Counted from the first letter of the stretch, positions 14,101 to 26,647 are shown. The stretch: DNA of 64,000 nucleotides from Climacteris rufus (GCA_013398175.1 VZRZ01003112.1:248001-312000), one strand, 5' to 3'. Numbers and translations: made by a program. The notes: a model not told the origin generated them from the sequence alone.

Positions 14101-17100
14101 TGAGTTGTATTGTATGTGTGTGTTTGCTCGTGGTCTTGGAGGAAAAGAAGCTTCTCCCAACACAGACACAGAATTTCATGAACTCTGCTGCTGCTTAGGT
14201 GCCTCTTCACATTGAAAAGATTTCCAAACCTCCCCCCTCTCTTTTCTCCACTGGCATTTAGGATGTTACTTTGTGCAAAGAGGTTTTTTCCCAAAGACTT
14301 CATAATTTAAGACTCATTTTCGATCAGCAAGGATGGTGATTTCAGAGTGAAGGTCAAACATCTTACTGGGACTATGCTATTAACTGATTTATATTTTTCA
14401 TTGTGTTTTTATTCTCTTTAGGAGTGCATATTCTTTTAAGTATTAAAATCATTGCTACGTGATAAAGCTTATTTTGATGAACTCTTAAAAGTTAACAATA
14501 CTGAAATGTAACTGATGTTATTCCTTTATGTTTAATAGTCAGTTACACTCGACCTGTGATTGTTTTGGGACCCATGAAAGACAGAATAAATGATGACCTG
14601 ATCTCAGAATTTCCTGACAAATTTGGCTCATGTGTTCCACGTAAGTCTCAGCAAATACTAAAGCAATTTTAAATTATATTTTCCTCTTAAACTTTTAATA
14701 GACATCCTCTGTACATTGAGTTAAAAAAAAAGTTAATATATTACCTAAACTTAATAGACCTACCTTAATTGTCAATCTCTTTGTGAAAATTTTGCAGTAT
14801 AAATGGGAGACTTTTTGGATATTGGAGGGAAAAAAAAGTCACTGTGTTTTGTTTTGCTTTAAAAACTACTGGTTTATATTTAAAGATACTACTAGACCAA
14901 AACGAGATTATGAGGTGGATGGACGTGATTACCATTTTGTCACTTCTCGAGAGCAAATGGAGAAGGATATTCAGGATCACAAATTCATTGAAGCTGGCCA
15001 GTACAATAATCATCTTTATGGAACAAGTGTCCAATCAGTGCGAGAAGTAGCAGAAAAGGTAAATCAGTGCCAGTTATTTTCATTTACTGAGGTGACTGTA
15101 TGCCTGTGCTGACAGAGAAAAAGACAAAAATGGCAAGAAGCCATTTTACCCTTTTACTTTAAAAGGAATTTGTATAAAACTACAAACAAAGTGCATGGTC
15201 ACAGATGCATTTAGAAAAATAATGAACCTTTGGAATAATGAAAGCATTGTGATTAAATTATGGGGGAAAAAAGCAACCATATTGTGTCCTCTTATTTAAA
15301 GAGAATATAGAAGAAATAATTGGGATTATTAGCTAATTAGCCTAGCTCACATACATAGATCATTAACTGATTAAGAGTAGTGGTGGTGGAGTTAATTAAT
15401 ATGATGATCCCTTTGATATAGAGCTGTGCAGAAGAAAACTTGTAAAAATGTTATTTTTTGTGCTCTTCATGATTTTGGCTAACAAAGGGAAAAGAGTAAA
15501 TGTAAAGAATTCAAATTTAAAAATATTTTTCCATAACTACCAGAACATTTTGAAGATTCACTTGACTGTTTCTATCCTGAACAGATTTAACTATTTCTTG
15601 CAATATCTAATTATTTCTCAATTCAAACTAAAGTTAACTTGATCTCTTTGAAAAAATGTGGGAAGAAGAATCTATTTCTGAGAGTAAGGTACTTGTTTAA
15701 AAGAAAAATTTTTGGTGAAAATTTTTTGCCAATGTTCCATGTTAAGTTGATGAGTGTTGTTCTACTGCTTACAAATCCAGTGCATTTACAGTAGACAATG
15801 TTATCTGGTCTCTATGAGAGAAGAACCAGCTATTTTCTAGGTCAGAACTCACAAGTGTGAGCACTGTCAGTCTGGACATGCAGAGGGTAAGTGTGGGTAA
15901 CCCCTGTGACACAGGGCTGTAGTTAGACCTCTGGAAAACTCTAGAGCATTTTGACCAATTGGGTGAGTATTGTTATTTCTGGCAATTGAATTTACTGGAA
16001 GCAAAACCAGGGCAAACATGGTGAGATTCTGTGGATCAAGTGATGAAGTTTTCTTCTCCTGTCTTTCTGACTGTATGGAATGGAACCTGGCCCCATGGAA
16101 TAAAGTGAGAAAAGGAAAGGAAAGAATATTAATTACAGAATTGTTCAAGTAAATGGACAGTACTTTGTGTGGGAGGTTGAACAAAGCTATGAAACTATTA
16201 TATGTGGTTAAATGATTAAACTTTATAGCTTAAACACTATAAATCTGTTGGGTGTTGCTTCACCTAGTAGCACAGATACAATCCTTCAGTTCTGTCCTAG
16301 ACCTGAAATTGCCCATGTTCTTTTTTCCATGTGTTGGGATTAGTAAGGTACAAAATTAGTAAGGTACAAAATTAGTAAGGTACAAAAGTGAATCTTCTAT
16401 AAATGGACATGAAGAACAAAGTATGTCTCCATGCAGTCAAATCTCTTGCACAGGCACCATGGGGCTTTGGGTAGATGAAGCAATTTCTCAGTTGCAGCTA
16501 ACATTGAAGGACAATGGCCTGTCCTTCAGAACTTCACTTCAAAATCCTGACAGGGCTGCAAACTGGTTGATGCGGGGCTACTCCTCTCCCTGTATTCTTT
16601 TCCATCTCACTGAAGGGATGAGTCTTCTTCGGGTTTTATTGCTGGGATACAAAAGATGATGTGCAAGTTTTCTACAGCCAATTTAGGAGAAGAGAGAACA
16701 GAGGTGACTGCTAATACCCCGAAAGAAGCAGAAACTATTCTTAAAATAGCTTTCAGTTGTGTTCATTTGCCCATGCTTGCAGCTGATCCCTCTCACTAGC
16801 ATTTCTTTACCCACAATGGACACAGCTAAAGATGCTTTCTGATGTTGTTGTTCATTTAAAGAAGGCACCGAGTGCTGTGCTGTGCTTCTCAATCAGATGC
16901 AGTGCAAGTAAGGAACTAAAATATGTAAACTATTATTCTAAATGCACTGTGGAAAGAGCAAAAATCTCCCCTGGATGAAAACATATTTGTATGATGAAGT
17001 ACTTGGGTTTCTTTTCCTTGTCTTTCAAATCTTCACTTGAAAAGAATTTTCATGTCCTATTTCTTTGGAATCATTAGCAGTTTGCAAAACTTTGTGCCTT

Positions 17101-20100
17101 GAGGCCACAGTTAATGCACATTCATTATTGATTTGGATTAAACTGTCACAGTTATGTTCCATAAAGTCCAGCACAGGTACTGTGCTGGCTCTCTAACCCT
17201 CCACCCTTTGACCAAAATCCTTTGATTCCTGCCATAAGTTGATGGGCCAAACACCGCAAATAGTGTTTTATTCAAAAAAGAAAAAAGGGCCAAGTAATGC
17301 TCTTAATTCTCAATTCTCAGAGCATATGCCACATTTAAAGATGTGGACAGATCAGCACATGTAGTAAAATACTCTGCTAGGACATACAAACACCTTTTTT
17401 AAATGTTACCAGTTGGACCTGGGAAACAGCTGTCATCAGTTGAAAAAAACCAGACATATGCATTGTTCATGTGGGAAGAACACTTATCTTTAAGAATTCC
17501 TGAAATAAAATTTGGGTTTTGTTGTGCAAGAATCAAATATAAATGACCCTAGTGATTTCTTCTGCCAGGGAGCTGAAGCATGTCAGTCATTTCAGACTGC
17601 TGTCACTTCCTTGCTTTTCAATGTGCCCTCCAGGAATAATCTCCTAGGAGTTCAGGAATGGTGCTGTGTTATATGAGTAACCCTTAGTTATATGGTGCTT
17701 GTTGGTTTGTATCCTGGCTCACAGAATTCTGCCGTTGACATTGTTCTGCTAAAGGAAAAGCTTTCCTTAATTAGTCGTCTGAGAGTGGTTTTCTATTCCT
17801 CTTCCCCTGTACCCTTCTAAAATGGTGGTATGCCAAATTAATCCTATGCTACTCAGAAAGGAAAGAAATAAAAATATGTGAGGTAGAAATGAGCACACCT
17901 GAGATGAAAGGAGCTGAGAACAGGAAGAGCATTTGAGATGAAGCTGGAAAATTCTTTATAGTGGGAGAACAGAGACAGGAAGTCAAGCAGCCTTACCACA
18001 CTGTGTTCCAGCTGCCCAAGGAATTGTCAAGTTATATTTGTTTCTCAAGAAATGAAAGTGAATCAGCCCAAATAAACTGCATTCAGTATCTCCAGTGTGG
18101 TATTTCTACTGGGTGGTACCTGGGGGAGGAGAGGAGGGCTTGTGTGCAGTTCCATCTACATGTTCTATGGTAGCATATTTCCCTGCCAGCAGGGTGGTCA
18201 CTCCCTCAAGTATGCCAGTTAAGTCATCTGGCTCCTTTCTAAACTGCATCTGTGACATGGCCACCTCCCAAAACCATCCTCAAATCAGTACCAAAGCTAA
18301 GCAAAATAAAAAATTTTGGTGGTTGAATTCCAGCTGTTCCACTATATGATTCTGCATTGTTGGTTGGGCTGCAACCTGTCGTGAAGAAAGGAATGAAGGA
18401 AGAAGGGTCAGGAGCATCTCAAATGATGTGTGATCCAACAGAGGAGATTGTGGGACCTGGTGCCAAAGTGGTGAAATCACAGTATCGTTCATGGAAATGC
18501 TCTAATTTTGCTGGCTTCAGTGGAGACATGTTTTGTCTTCTAAGTTATTATGCTATGCTACTTGTGACTTAAGCTTTGCTTAGTGTTGTTTTCCCTTCTC
18601 TTTCACTTTTTAGGGTAAACATTGCATTCTTGATGTTTCTGGTAATGCGATCAAAAGGTTGCAGATTGCTCAGCTGTACCCAATCTCCATTTTCATTAAA
18701 CCCAAAACAGTGGAAAATATCATGTAAGTAAAAGTAAAGTACCTCAGGCTAATTTTTTTGAGACTGTTGTATTTGAAAAGCCAACTGCAAGTTATGTGCA
18801 GACAATTGTAATATTTGCATATTAAATAATATTTAATTTCTTGAATTTAATTTTTAGGGACTTAAAGATGGGGTTTCTAATCTAAATTAAAGTGCTTGAG
18901 GACAAATGTCATTGTGTTAAATTCCATGCAACATAATGCCAAAACAGCTCATTCCCACTACAATCGTTGCTTGGGTGTGTCTTTAGAGTTAACCCTTTAA
19001 TTAGGATTAATGCTCAAACAACAGTTTAAAACTTGAAAGACTCTGAGTATCTGGTAGTAGTTTAGAAAAGGTATAATGTTTTCACTTCCAGGGAAATGAA
19101 TAAACGCTTAACGGAAGAGCAAGCCAGGAAGACATTTGAGAGAGCCATGAAACTGGAGCAGGAATTTACTGAACACTTCACAGGTGTGTTTTGCTTGTCA
19201 CTGTTTCCTTGCCAGAGATGAAATTTTATTGCTTGCTGTAAAACAGGACTTGCCTAACCACTGAGATGAAGTTGCCTAACCACTAAGCTTTGTTGTTCAG
19301 ATGATCTGTGGTTACTTTGTGGCATAGAGCCATGTTAGTATCTCTACACTGATTTCAGTTTCATCAATTAATTTAATAGATACAAAAAATTAATTTAGGT
19401 TTCAAGAACTCTAAGACTTTCTACCATTTTCTTGGGTATTGTAATACAGATGTTGTTGATGCTTAAAGCTTTTATTTGCAGACCTTAGATTGTCCAACAA
19501 ATCTGCTTGTAGGAAATTGTTACTTACCTTTTTTTTTTTTTAATTGGGAAGATGATCAAGCATGATGGTAGTAAATGAAGCCTCTGGAAATTGAATTTTA
19601 CAGCATTATGGTACTTCAGGAATCAAATTTGTGCATGCCATGGGCCTCACTGTAACAGCAGGGGATGGGTTGCAGTCACTCAAACTGTGCTCATTTGCAT
19701 TGTGGCTTCTAACATACGGGGAGGTTGCTCAAGTCATGACCCTCAGGAGGCTGGAAATGAAACTTTGCTATTCCTACCCTGATAGACAATTGCTCCTTTC
19801 CTTTCCCTTATGTTCTCTTTTGCAGTGTTTTAATGTTTGCTGCCCCACTCACTTCTTTTCTGTGGCATGACTCCTTTACCCAGTTCCTTCTCCCACACCT
19901 TGTGTGGGCAGAGCTGTGAATGCAGCTCTGCTCCAACTGGGCAGAGACACAGGATGGGTGGTGGCTCCACCCAGGAGGAAGATACAGGAACCAGTAGACT
20001 TCGTGGCCCAGTCTGCCTGCTGTCTTGTTCTCTGCATTTTGTGCTACCCAGCTGTCAGTTTACCCCAAGACTGTGTCTTGCTCTTCCTATAGCTCTCTAT

Positions 20101-21895
20101 CTGTCTGCACCCAGAAAGTTATGGGACTCTTTAACATGTGCCGAAAATTCTTCCTGTTATAGAAGAATGGCTTGCAAATGTGTCAGGTTTGTTGTTCAGA
20201 AAATGAATGAGTTTATTTTAATAAATATTAATTAAATATTTAGTTAGTAGCTATCCCAGGCTGTCTCAAGGCATTATATATGACACTCTTGCAAGAAATT
20301 AAGGGAGATAAGTCATGATGTTTCAAAAACCTAAAGGATTTTCAAGTGCTTCTGTGCTCAGATTCATGATTTTTCTCTGGAGTATAAGGCTTGTTGGCAA
20401 AGGTAGATGGTCAGACTTCTCTCCTTGATAATCCAGTTCAAACCAGAAATTCTTTTCTGAATCTGTTTGAAGTATTTGAAGGCATTACAGATCCCAATGA
20501 CGATTTGGAGGCTGCCACCCATGTGAGTCAGGTGGTAAAACAGAAAGTGTGAGTGTTCCCTAATCTCTTAAAAAATACCACATCATGTGTGGTCACTGAA
20601 ACCAACTTCAGCACCAGGTTAAGTTTTTACAGACTTAAACTTTACTTGGAAACCACATCCTTCTTCAGCTTTGAGGGTATTGAGGTTTGGAATAGGTGTG
20701 GTTGAACTTGGCTGGAGAGAAGATGCTGAAGGCTATTGGCATTGCAAAGACATTTCTAATTCTTTCTAATGCACTGTTGTGCTGTGAACATTATACTTGA
20801 GCTAGAACAATGGAGCAGCCTCCTCCCACAGGGAGTATGGCATTGGGCTGCAGATGGGGAGAAAGGTTTTCAGAGAGGAGAATGGAATGATAGGAATAAA
20901 AAGGAAGTAATCTGCATGAAAGCAAAGCTCAGAAGCAGCAGTAATGTATTAATGCACAGAAGAGGGAGTCTGACTTGCCTCCAGAACTGTCTTTCATGCT
21001 AAACTTTACTTCTTGGGTTATTGACACTGACATTGTGATCCTAATTAAAAAGAAGTTGCTATCTCATGGTGACTGCTCTTCCAGGCTGAAGTGCTGGTAA
21101 GAACAGTTCAAACTTCATTTTCACCAGACCATACTTTATTCTAATATATCAGAACACATCCATATTGGCTCATTTCTAATCATTTTCTAGCCTTGGCAAA
21201 AGTATATCTTAACTTACACCATAGGAATGAGTATAGATTGCACTTTTAACTGTATAAGGAAGCCTTTTGTCTATAAAACTTGAGTCTGTTGGCTGGACAA
21301 CAAACTCGATGAGTTCCTCTTCTTTTTAGCCAAAAGCAAAGCTAGTGCTAGCAGGCAGATGTCCCAAGGGTCAGCCAGCCTTGCTGTGCAGCTTCAGGAT
21401 TGAGCTGAGGAGTTCACCAGCCTGTGAGGACACAGCCCTGCCCTGCTTTGTGTTGGAAACACAAAGGAAAGTTGGGCCAAAAAGAATACTGGAGGATGTG
21501 AATTGACTCAGGCAAATTGAACGTGTGGTTAGGAAAAAGTTTAACAACTCCTCAGCTGTATGTATATGCTTGGTAGTACAATGGAAGGCACTCCCATTCC
21601 CCAGGAGGTGGTTTGTGTGTCCTGCAGCTCCACTCTGAGCTCCCCTTCAGCAGGGACAGCACAAATCCCCGGGGTGTCCGTCCTCTCAGCCGTGCAAAGC
21701 CCTCCTGCCACTCGGAGGGAAAGGAGCAGCTTGGCTTCTGCACAGAGCCAGGGAGGATGATTGCTGATTGCCACGTTATGTTTTGCAGCTATTGTCCAGG
21801 GAGACACACTGGAAGAAATCTACAACCAAGTGAAACAGATCATAGAGGAACAGTCTGGTCCTTACATCTGGGTTCCAGCAAAGGAAAAATTATGA
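1935..21895 (+). CDS. DLG1: DLG1 (SAP97) membrane-associated guanylate kinase scaffold, 3' part of gene
   Basis: Multidomain scaffold at epithelial junctions and synapses that tethers channels, receptors and cytoskeletal partners. Only the C-terminal part is in the window: SH3 domain, hook region, alternative exons I2/I3, and the guanylate kinase-like (GUK) domain to the stop codon at 21893-21895. PDZ and L27 exons lie upstream. Coding exons are 1935-2111, 2882-2951, 7615-7714 (I2) or 8406-8439 (I3), 10010-10051, 13169-13219, 14539-14640, 14886-15058, 18614-18723, 19092-19183 and 21789-21895. All have AG/GT borders and compatible phases, giving 340 residues with I2. The GUK P-loop is degenerate (GPMKDR), as in MAGUK GUK domains, which bind phosphopeptides rather than acting as kinases. 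The C-terminus [10 protein letters not shown] is typical of DLG1. Identification rests on near-identity to vertebrate DLG1 as remembered; DLG2-4 are less similar in the I2/I3 region. Confidence 0.97.
2882..2951 (+). CDS. DLG1: DLG1 coding exon: SH3-hook junction
   Basis: Encodes the basic stretch [14 protein letters not shown] followed by NSKTRGDKG, the end of SH3 and start of the hook region. It ends in phase 0 at donor GTGAGT, which sets up the choice between the two phase-0 exons that follow (I2 or I3). Confidence 0.95.
7615..7714 (+). CDS. DLG1: DLG1 alternative exon I2 (hook region)
   Basis: 100 nt, entering in phase 0 after TTCAG and ending in phase 1 at donor GTAAGT. Encodes [20 protein letters not shown] and then [13 protein letters not shown]. 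This is the I2 form of the hook insert known from SAP97. The phase change of one base means it cannot be followed by I3 in frame. Confidence 0.93.
8406..8439 (+). CDS. DLG1: DLG1 alternative exon I3 (hook region, protein 4.1-binding insert)
   Basis: 34-nt micro-exon between TGCAG and GTAAGT, encoding [11 protein letters not shown] plus the first base of a Lys codon. It corresponds to the I3 insert of SAP97, which is known to bind protein 4.1 (family knowledge). Like I2 it goes from phase 0 to phase 1. If both exons were included the frame would run into TGA inside I3. Confidence 0.92.
9401..9439. repeat. Small inverted repeat in a DLG1 intron
   Basis: Arms ATAAGATCATAAG (9401-9413) and CTTATGATCATAT (9427-9439) pair with one mismatch around a 13-nt loop. 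A TTTATGGCCTTATG word also occurs twice nearby (9378-9391 and 9419-9432). Confidence 0.6.
10010..10051 (+). CDS. DLG1: DLG1 coding exon: hook, Ser-rich segment
   Basis: 42-nt exon entering in phase 1 and leaving in phase 1 at donor GTAAGT. With the base donated by I2 or I3 it encodes (Q or K)[13 protein letters not shown], matching the DLG1 hook downstream of the alternative inserts. Confidence 0.92.
13169..13219 (+). CDS. DLG1: DLG1 coding exon: hook to GUK linker
   Basis: 51-nt exon after CATTTTAG. It encodes [17 protein letters not shown] and ends one base into a Val codon at donor GTTTGT. This is the strand that packs SH3 against GUK in MAGUK proteins. Confidence 0.94.
14539..14640 (+). 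CDS. DLG1: DLG1 coding exon: start of GUK domain
   Basis: Encodes [20 protein letters not shown] and [14 protein letters not shown]. The position equivalent to the guanylate kinase P-loop reads GPMKDR, lacking the GxxGxGK nucleotide-binding pattern, consistent with a catalytically inactive GUK. Confidence 0.96.
14886..15058 (+). CDS. DLG1: DLG1 coding exon: GUK GMP-binding-like region
   Basis: Encodes [20 protein letters not shown] and on through [19 protein letters not shown] to REVAEK. This is the part equivalent to the GMP-binding subdomain, used in MAGUKs for phosphoprotein binding. It ends in phase 0 at donor GTAAAT. Confidence 0.96.
16339..16386. repeat. 16-bp tandem repeat, three exact copies
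   Basis: The unit ATTAGTAAGGTACAAA occurs three times in a row without mismatch within a DLG1 intron. Minisatellite-like; no function is evident. Confidence 0.9.
18614..18723 (+). CDS. DLG1: DLG1 coding exon: GUK core
   Basis: Acceptor TTTTTAG, donor GTAAGT. Encodes [20 protein letters not shown] and [17 protein letters not shown], the central beta-sheet of the GUK fold. Confidence 0.96.
19092..19183 (+). CDS. DLG1: DLG1 coding exon: GUK helical region
   Basis: Encodes [20 protein letters not shown] and [10 protein letters not shown]. It enters with the third base of a Met codon and ends with the first base of an Ala codon at donor GTGTGT. Confidence 0.95.
21789..21895 (+). CDS. DLG1: DLG1 terminal coding exon
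   Basis: Acceptor TTTTGCAG. Encodes [20 protein letters not shown] and ends [15 protein letters not shown] with a TGA stop at 21893-21895. The end matches the invariant C-terminus of DLG1. Confidence 0.96.
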
Positions 21896-23525
21896 AACCA
21901 GATTTTTATTTTTCATTTTCTAACTGACATCACCTACTACATCTGACGACTCTTAAGCCCTTCCAGTGGAGCCTGCCTCTAGTTCTTTCCAGTGTGGTTC
22001 ATACCCTAACCATCACATTCTGCAGTTCCCATAATGCTTTTACATTTGGTGTCTCTCTTAGTTTAAATAATTTGTATTATTGTGTGTTGTTGGTTTGCCA
22101 TTTTTCAAACATGACAGTAGAATGGCCTGACCAGCTATTAGTTTAGGGTGGGGGTGGGAGGGAATTGCTTGGTAAAATTCCTTAATGTTTAAGGGAAAGT
22201 AACTTTCAAAGATTTTTCAAAAAAGCTTTATAGACATTCTTTTAAAATTTCATAACAATTGAAAGAAAAGTTGTATTCAAGGAAGTTGTAAATTATGAGT
22301 AACTTTGCACGCATAACTTTAATAGCATGGTTTGGTCAGGGCAATCAATTTCAGGTTTTATTTTCAGAGTTCTATCCTATTGTCACAGTATCTTTTTCTT
22401 TCCAGGCAGTTAGAGAGAAACTTTCAAATTTTGAGTTAACGTTTTCATTAAGTCCCATTACTACTCCTAAAGGGATACTCATTTTCATAATTTCATACGG
22501 ATATTCTTATAATCTATTTTTTCATTTTTTGCCAATAAAATTGCTAGGGACAAAGATGTGTAATGTTTTTAATCTTCCTCATGAAACACTATTTATAGTG
22601 TGTTACAGAAATTCTTTATAGATAATGGTCATCACACTTTTTGAGCCTAAAAAATATGTTTAGGTGCTAGGAAACCTTGTATTTTTCAGAGGAATGCCAA
22701 ATTTCCATTGGCAGTAATACAGAAAACAGCTGCAGAGATGGTCAGTAGGGCAATGAGAGAATGAATCATAGCCTAAAAATGTGTGTGTTCTTAGGGGTCA
22801 GATTTTAATGAATATTTTACCCACAATAACTGCCTATTTTGTTATAATAAATATATATATATTAAACTTTCTTTAACTAAACTCTGTAACTATGGGAATT
22901 ATTTTCTTTACATAGTTGCGCACACGTATAAATATATATATATAAAATATATATTTTTCTTTTACCACCTACTCCTAGCTTTTTGTTTTGAATAAAAATA
23001 AAAAAAAACAAATTAGAATTTACCTTCCTTAATCGTGGAAAAATCAAATGGGCTGTGATGGCTGGGCATGAAGTCCAGGGAATATTAGTACAAGAAAAAA
23101 ATACATGCAAGTTCTCCTCTTTTCTACGGAATTCCAGGTGTTTGTCTTCCCTCATCCCCTTTGTAATATGCATGTCTTAACCAAAGGGAGAATTCAGAGT
23201 CAACAATATATTTTTTTTCTGTACATGTTCGTCTCTGATTGCACAGGCACAAGATCCTCCATTTGCAATGCACAAACTTCTGTGCTGAATGTTATGGAAA
23301 CGTTGTAGCCAAACCGTCAATAATGAAATTCTCTAATTCCCGTATTATTTGGCACCTGCCATTGCTTGTTTGCAACTGATTGTTTATAAGAGGGATGTAC
23401 TTATGGCAGTCATGGGGCACTCACACAACCAAATCACCTTTGGTTTGTAAAGAACTATCAACACTATCCATTCCATTTGTTAGAAAGAGGAGAACAGCTA
23501 ATAAACTTTATTGTACAATGTATTT
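21896..23525 (+). other. DLG1: DLG1 3' untranslated region
   Basis: Runs from the stop codon to a canonical AATAAA at 23500-23505 followed by a GT-rich stretch. It is AT-rich and holds two TA-dinucleotide tracts (about 22848-22862 and 22929-22953). Another AATAAA at 22543-22548 and one within 22845-22855 could give shorter forms. Confidence 0.75.
23500..23505 (+). terminator. DLG1: Poly(A) signal, probable end of DLG1
   Basis: AATAAA followed 15-35 bases later by TGTATTTGTCAAGTGTGTT, a plausible GU-rich downstream element. Confidence 0.65.
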
Positions 23526-26097
23526 GTCAAGTGTGTTTTTAATTAAGAGAAATACAGGTGTTGTAGTGTGTTGAAATAATTGACTCAGACTGTAAATGGA
23601 AATCATGTGATAGAGAAACACTGGTGACCACACTGGAGCTAGTGAAGTTACTGCATTAAAAGCAGGTTTCAAAACATTGAATTGTGACACAATTATTGCT
23701 GGTGGTATGCGGAATGCTAATGAGGCTTACAGGAAGTTAAAAGTGCTGGTGCATGGCCCAAAATAGTTTCTGTTTTTCAAGATTCGGGAGGTCAGGTGTG
23801 CTGTCTTTCTGACAATTCCTGCTCATGAAAGTGCAAGGTGTACTGGATTGATGCAGCTTTTGATAAATAATGTCATAAATTTTTAAGGGAGCTAGAAGTG
23901 TACTGTTGTCTCCCTTTCTGAAAGGGACTGATTATTTGAGGTGCCTAGTGAGACATCTTAAAAGACTAACTCTAAAAAGAAAGGATATGAATCTCTGTCA
24001 AATCTGCAAACACATCTGAGATCTCTGTATTGTGTACATGTCTTTTTACCTCTTTTTCTAACCCATCAGAAAGAGTCCTGTTCAGCAGAGCTGATCTGTG
24101 AGGAATTGCTCTTTCATATATTGGAGTGTCTGAGTAACTGTCACCAAACTTTGCCCCAGGCACTTGTCATATGCTAGCCAGGTATCACCAAATACTCCCC
24201 TCAGACTGAAGTCCACAGCAATTACCTTGCACAGTTGTCATGCAGGAGTGAAAACAAATCCTGGATCAAGGAAACCCAAAGGACTCTGGAGTATTTGCTT
24301 TGCATTTTCGGTTTTGTTTGTTTTCGATGTTGCCCTTGAGCACTGGCAGAAAAGTTGATTCTGAGAGCCCTGATGCTCCTGGTTGTCTTGTTTAATCTTG
24401 TGTAATTGTTAGGGTTTTGCATTACTTAGTGTTTCTCGGGGCCTCAGTTTTCCAACATCAGGGGCTGATGTCTCTTTGATTCTGGGGTACACTTTTCTGT
24501 ATTTTAAAGTTATATTTTACAATCCATATACTTTGCTTAAGGCTTCCAATTTAACAACTAGAGTGAAATCCAAATGGCACCATACTGATGCATTATCACT
24601 CTTTTGCTGGCCCAGTGAAGGCACTGTGGGTTTTCTTCCTGCCTGATAACCCAACTATTTGTAATTGCTATACAGACACATGCTTGATGAAGTATTTGTT
24701 ATTTTTTATTATTATTGTAAGTTATATTAATTATTTCCCTGTTGGCATTTTTGCTAAATTGTGCTGAAAACTAGGTTAAGAAATTTAATATCTCCTTAAA
24801 GCACACATATTCAGAGAGTTAAGAATAAAATAGGGAAATTAGCTAAATTCACATGAAATGTGCTTGTGTGATTGTTTAGAGGGGGTTGTGTTTGGAATAG
24901 GCCTCCTGCACAAAAAGGCTGCTCCTCTGCCTTCTGAACCTTTCCTGCAGGGGATCAGAAGGACCACAGGAGAGGCCTGGTACCAGATTCATGTCTTACT
25001 AATCCTGCCTTTGCTGTCTTAAGCAGCTGGTGCTAGGACTCTGCTTCAGTCTTGTCATCCGTACAGAAATGTAAGTCCTGCTGCAAGCATCAGGGAGAGG
25101 GCTTCAGGTGTTAATCTGGCCAGTGGGAAGGGCACAGGAAGGGTCCAAATAATGGGTCCTTCCAGATATTTGAAAATACTCCAGTGGCACCAGGTCATTC
25201 TTTAACACTTTATAGACAACAAAATTTAATTCCAGATGGTCTAGGCAGGCAAGAATGAGAGTTCAGCCTTAAGGTTTTGTTTGGGAAGAAGGTCTGGAGG
25301 GATCATTCGGTATTTTTTTGAAATTCTAAACTTGAAATGGCAATTAATTGACTCAGCTGTGGTCTTACAGGTGCTAGTAAGGGTTAAAGCAAACACCCTG
25401 CCAAACTGCAGTCAGGTAGCTGGTAAGTAAGGGCTGGAAGCATCCTGCACACTGCTGGCTGTACAGACTGTGTGCTTCATGCTCTCCCTGGGCGTGAGGA
25501 GCCATGGGACACAGCTCTTCTGTTTCTGGGAGCTGGCTGCTGAGCTGAGAAATGGCAGTCAGCAGAGCACAGCAGCACTCAATGGCTTTTATCTAAACAG
25601 AGTGTTAAAAGCAGCTGCAGTTCATTGATGAGAAATGAAGAAAAGGGCAGCACAAATGAGTGTTGTTCTGTGAAAGCTACACTAAAATTCACAGCAGCTT
25701 TTAACAGAGCTACTGTCAGCAGTTTTTGACTCTTTCTGGGCCTTCTCTTAACCTTAAAAATGTCAGGATAATTCAGTTATTTTATAGCACTTGCTATTAA
25801 ATTTCAGGAACTGCGCACTTAGCATGTGCTGTCCCACCTGTACAGCATCCAGGCTTCGCTGTTGGAAAAGCCTGGGCTTCTGGTTGTGGCTTTATGAAGT
25901 TTGTGACAATGCTGAGAATAAAGTGACTGTCTGCTCTGCCAGATAAACTGCTCACCTTGAATCTCCTGCTTCCTGAGCCCTGTGTGTAGGGAATACATGG
26001 ATCTCGTATTTCAAGTGAGGATGTGGTTCCTCAGCCCTGTGTGCCGGTGTGTAGCAGTTCATTGAGTGAAGTCTGTGAAGTCTGTGGGTGGTGCCAA
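23526..26097. other. DLG1-MELTF intergenic region
   Basis: No exon, RNA gene or confident repeat was recognised. Open frames here are short and lack family features. The proximal MELTF promoter presumably lies at its right edge and in the duplicated block that follows. Confidence 0.6.
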
Positions 26098-26372
26098 ACA
26101 GTAGCCACCTCATTGGTGCCTCAGATATTTTGCAATTTCCAGGTCTGACTTTTTTTCAAGTATAGAGGCAGTGTGAAGAGAGGCATGCTTTCTTTCCCAG
26201 TAGTCACTACAAGGTGACGTGTGTCGAGGTAAGCACGATATATTGTTAAACAAAGTGTATGGGCAATTGAATGCTGCTGATTTTCACCTAAGACCAGGCT
26301 GGAGAGAGCACTCTTGCAGCAGCCTTGATCTCTGGGAGTTCTGAAGGCTGGAAAAATCATAGATCCCAAAAT
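26098..26372 (+). repeat. 275-bp tandem duplication, copy 1, upstream of MELTF
   Basis: Copy 1 of a direct repeat that is base-for-base identical to 26373-26647 on reading both copies, with no spacer. Each copy holds TGACGTGTG (CRE-like half site) and a splice-donor-like GAG|GTAAGC (GT at 26230 in this copy). Confidence 0.95.
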
Positions 26373-26647
26373 ACAGTAGCCACCTCATTGGTGCCTCAGA
26401 TATTTTGCAATTTCCAGGTCTGACTTTTTTTCAAGTATAGAGGCAGTGTGAAGAGAGGCATGCTTTCTTTCCCAGTAGTCACTACAAGGTGACGTGTGTC
26501 GAGGTAAGCACGATATATTGTTAAACAAAGTGTATGGGCAATTGAATGCTGCTGATTTTCACCTAAGACCAGGCTGGAGAGAGCACTCTTGCAGCAGCCT
26601 TGATCTCTGGGAGTTCTGAAGGCTGGAAAAATCATAGATCCCAAAAT
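26373..26647 (+). repeat. 275-bp tandem duplication, copy 2, abutting the MELTF start
   Basis: Second exact copy. It ends only seven bases before the MELTF ATG, so it must contain the 5' UTR and probably the core promoter. No TATA box in a standard context is evident. Either a very recent duplication or an assembly artefact. Confidence 0.95.
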
